Assembly (NCBI GenBank): GCA_046153015.1
Contig: JBJXGF010000075.1
Location: forward strand, 1-32,229
DNA from: JBJXGF01 sp046153015
Lineage (GTDB): Bacteria; Actinomycetota; Acidimicrobiia; Acidimicrobiales; CAIXPF01
Reading direction: 5' to 3'
Length of the DNA: 32,229 nucleotides
Below are positions 30,838-32,229 of the stretch, piece after piece. Positions within the stretch are counted from its first letter, which is position 1. Each line of letters opens with the position of its first letter. The notes below the pieces were generated by a model. It saw only the letters and a program-made list of their open reading frames with translations, was not told the origin of the DNA and ran no database searches. The translations under genes were made by a program, and so were the position numbers.

Positions 30838-32229
30838 GCCTCGACCGCGAAGACGTGGGCCGGGGTCACGGCCGGGTCCAGGCGGACGTAGTTCGGCCCG
30901 ACCCTCCAGCGGTGAACGGCGCCGGTGACGAGGTCGCGCACCGTGAACTCGTGTGGCAGGTCAAGATCGCCCGGCACGACGGCGAGCCCCTCCCGCGCCG
31001 CGTGTGGGTCGACGTTGACGCAGACGATGATCGTCTCGCGGCCGCGGCCCTTGGCGTAGGCGATCAGCGCGTCGTTCTCCGTGGCCATGAAGCGGACGTC
31101 GATCCGGGTGAGGGCCGGCGCCGCGCGGCGGATCTCGTTGAGGCGGCGCACGAGCGGCAGCAGGGTGCCGTCCAGCCGGCGCTCCTTGGGCTCGTACTTC
31201 TCCGAGTCCAGGTACTCCTCGCTGCCGCGCTCGAGCGGGGTGGCCTCGAGGTTCTCGAAGCCCGAGTAGATCCCGTAGCTGGGCGAGAGGGTCGCGGCGA
31301 GGATCAGGCGCGCCTCGAACGCGGCCCGCCCCCCCTCCTGCAGGTAGGCGTGGAGGATGTCCGGGGTGTTGGCGAAGAAGTTCGGGCGGAAGAAGTCCGC
31401 CACCGGCCCCGCGAGCTCCTCGACGTAGTCGGTCAGCTCCGACACCGAGTTCTTCCACGTGAAGTAGGTGTACGACTGGCTGAACCCGGCCTTCGCGAGC
31501 GCGTACATCCGGGCGGGGCTGGTGAACGCCTCCGCGAGGAAGATCACGTCGGGGTGCGCGGCCCGGACCGTCCGGATCAGCCACTCCCAGAAGCCGAGCG
31601 GCTTGGTGTGGGGGTTGTCCACCCGGAAGATCCGCACCCCGCGCTCCACCCAGAACACGAGCGCGTCGCGCAGGGCGTCCCAGAGGGCGCGCCAGTCCTC
31701 GCCGCCGAAGTTGAGGTTGTAGATGTCCTGGTAGCGCTTGGGGGGGTTCTCGGCGTACTTGAGGGTTCCGTCGGGGCGCCGGTGGAACCAGTCGGGATGC
31801 TCGGTGAGCCAGGGGTGGTCGGGTGAGCACTGGATCGCGAAGTCGAGGGCGATCTCCATGCCGTGGGCGCCGGCAGTGGCCACCAGGCGCTCGAGGCCCG
31901 CCGCCGTCCCCAGCTCCGGGTGGACCGCCGTGTGGCCGCCATCGGTCGAGCCGATCGCCCAGGGGCTCCCGGGATCGCCCGGCCCGGCCGTCGGCGCGTT
32001 GTTGCGCCCCTTGCGATGGGTCGTGCCGATCGGGTGGATCGGCGGCAGGTAGAGGACGTCGAAGCCCAGCTCGGCGAGCCTGGGAACCACCCGCTCGACT
32101 CCGGCGAGCCCGCCGAACGAGCGCGGGAACAGCTCATACCAGGCGCCGACGCGGGCGCGCTCCCGGTCGACGTCGACCTCGAGCGTGGACGAGCGGACCT
32201 TCTCCGGGCGATGCGCCAGGCGGCGCATC
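30834..32229 (-). CDS. glgE: Maltosyltransferase GlgE (partial, N-terminus beyond the window)
   Basis: The visible 464 residues cover the GH13_3 barrel and C-terminal domain of alpha-1,4-glucan:maltose-1-phosphate maltosyltransferase, which adds maltose units from maltose-1-phosphate to glucan. The catalytic residues in this fragment are D204 (RVDNPHTKP), E233 (LAEAFTSP) and D290 (NTPDILHA). They stand at a constant offset of 190 from S. coelicolor GlgE D394/E423/D480, so about 190 N-terminal residues lie past the right edge. The ATG at 32228 is internal, not the start. The motifs YLPPIHPIG and RKGRNN are also typical. It is the first visible gene of the operon; its promoter is outside the window. 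Confidence 0.93.
   Translation of the reverse strand, partial: MRRLAHRPEKVRSSTLEVDVDRERARVGAWYELFPRSFGGLAGVERVVPRLAELGFDVLYLPPIHPIGTTHRKGRNNAPTAGPGDPGSPWAIGSTDGGHTAVHPELGTAAGLERLVATAGAHGMEIALDFAIQCSPDHPWLTEHPDWFHRRPDGTLKYAENPPKRYQDIYNLNFGGEDWRALWDALRDALVFWVERGVRIFRVDNPHTKPLGFWEWLIRTVRAAHPDVIFLAEAFTSPARMYALAKAGFSQSYTYFTWKNSVSELTDYVEELAGPVADFFRPNFFANTPDILHAYLQEGGRAAFEARLILAATLSPSYGIYSGFENLEATPLERGSEEYLDSEKYEPKERRLDGTLLPLVRRLNEIRRAAPALTRIDVRFMATENDALIAYAKGRGRETIIVCVNVDPHAAREGLAVVPGDLDLPHEFTVRDLVTGAVHRWRVGPNYVRLDPAVTPAHVFAVEA

Noticed and set aside
24868..32229. Recent horizontal transfer of the glgE-treZ segment
   Set aside because: I saw no mobile-element remnants, repeats or clear change in base composition at its borders. 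A codon-usage calculation would be needed.

Overview
This is a very GC-rich, densely packed chromosomal window. Overlapping start and stop codons, frequent GTG starts, leaderless-looking promoters and several CoA-thioester genes suggest a high-GC actinobacterium. Acidimicrobiia or a neighbouring class is my guess, from gene content only. No rRNA, tRNA, CRISPR array, transposase, phage gene or plasmid gene was seen.

Left part (1-8517): a 15-bp inverted repeat near the left edge is followed by a minus-strand pair, an acyl-CoA thioesterase coupled to a YbaK/EbsC-type protein. Divergent from them are an alpha-methylacyl-CoA racemase, a membrane-anchored PAS-GGDEF-EAL cyclic-di-GMP protein, an FMN/Fe-S glutamate-synthase-like protein and a stand-alone ArnA-type NAD-dependent sugar-nucleotide dehydrogenase/decarboxylase. 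A 301-bp gap before the last gene carries three short palindromic sites.

Middle part (8514-20159): a dimethylformamidase-large-subunit-like protein and a DUF2461 protein diverge from a short promoter region. A coupled minus-strand operon (phosphotriesterase-like lactonase, SDR dehydrogenase, MFS transporter) looks like a small lactone/alcohol catabolic module. Divergent from it is an unusual protein with a WXG100-like N-terminus and a long unrecognised C-terminus. Next come a double-domain CaiB/BaiF CoA-transferase whose first domain looks inactive, a YbaK Cys-tRNA deacylase and a membrane-anchored polysaccharide deacetylase.

Right part (20193-32229): a storage-glucan locus built from two converging units. 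The plus-strand unit is glgB1-glgC. The minus-strand unit, every junction overlapping, is glgE (N-terminus cut by the window edge)-glgB2-treZ-glgX-glgA. Together they cover ADP-glucose synthesis, chain elongation from ADP-glucose (GlgA) or maltose-1-phosphate (GlgE), branching by two different GlgBs, debranching, and trehalose release by TreZ. TreY and a maltose-1-phosphate supplier (TreS/Pep2 or GlgM) are not in the window.

No completely new multi-gene system is evident. The items most worth a second look are the WXG100-like protein, the half-degenerate CoA-transferase fusion, the possible ATC start of the deacetylase, the set of leaderless-type promoters, the tandem inverted repeats before glgB1, and the fusion of GlgA- and GlgE-type glucan routes in one coupled locus.
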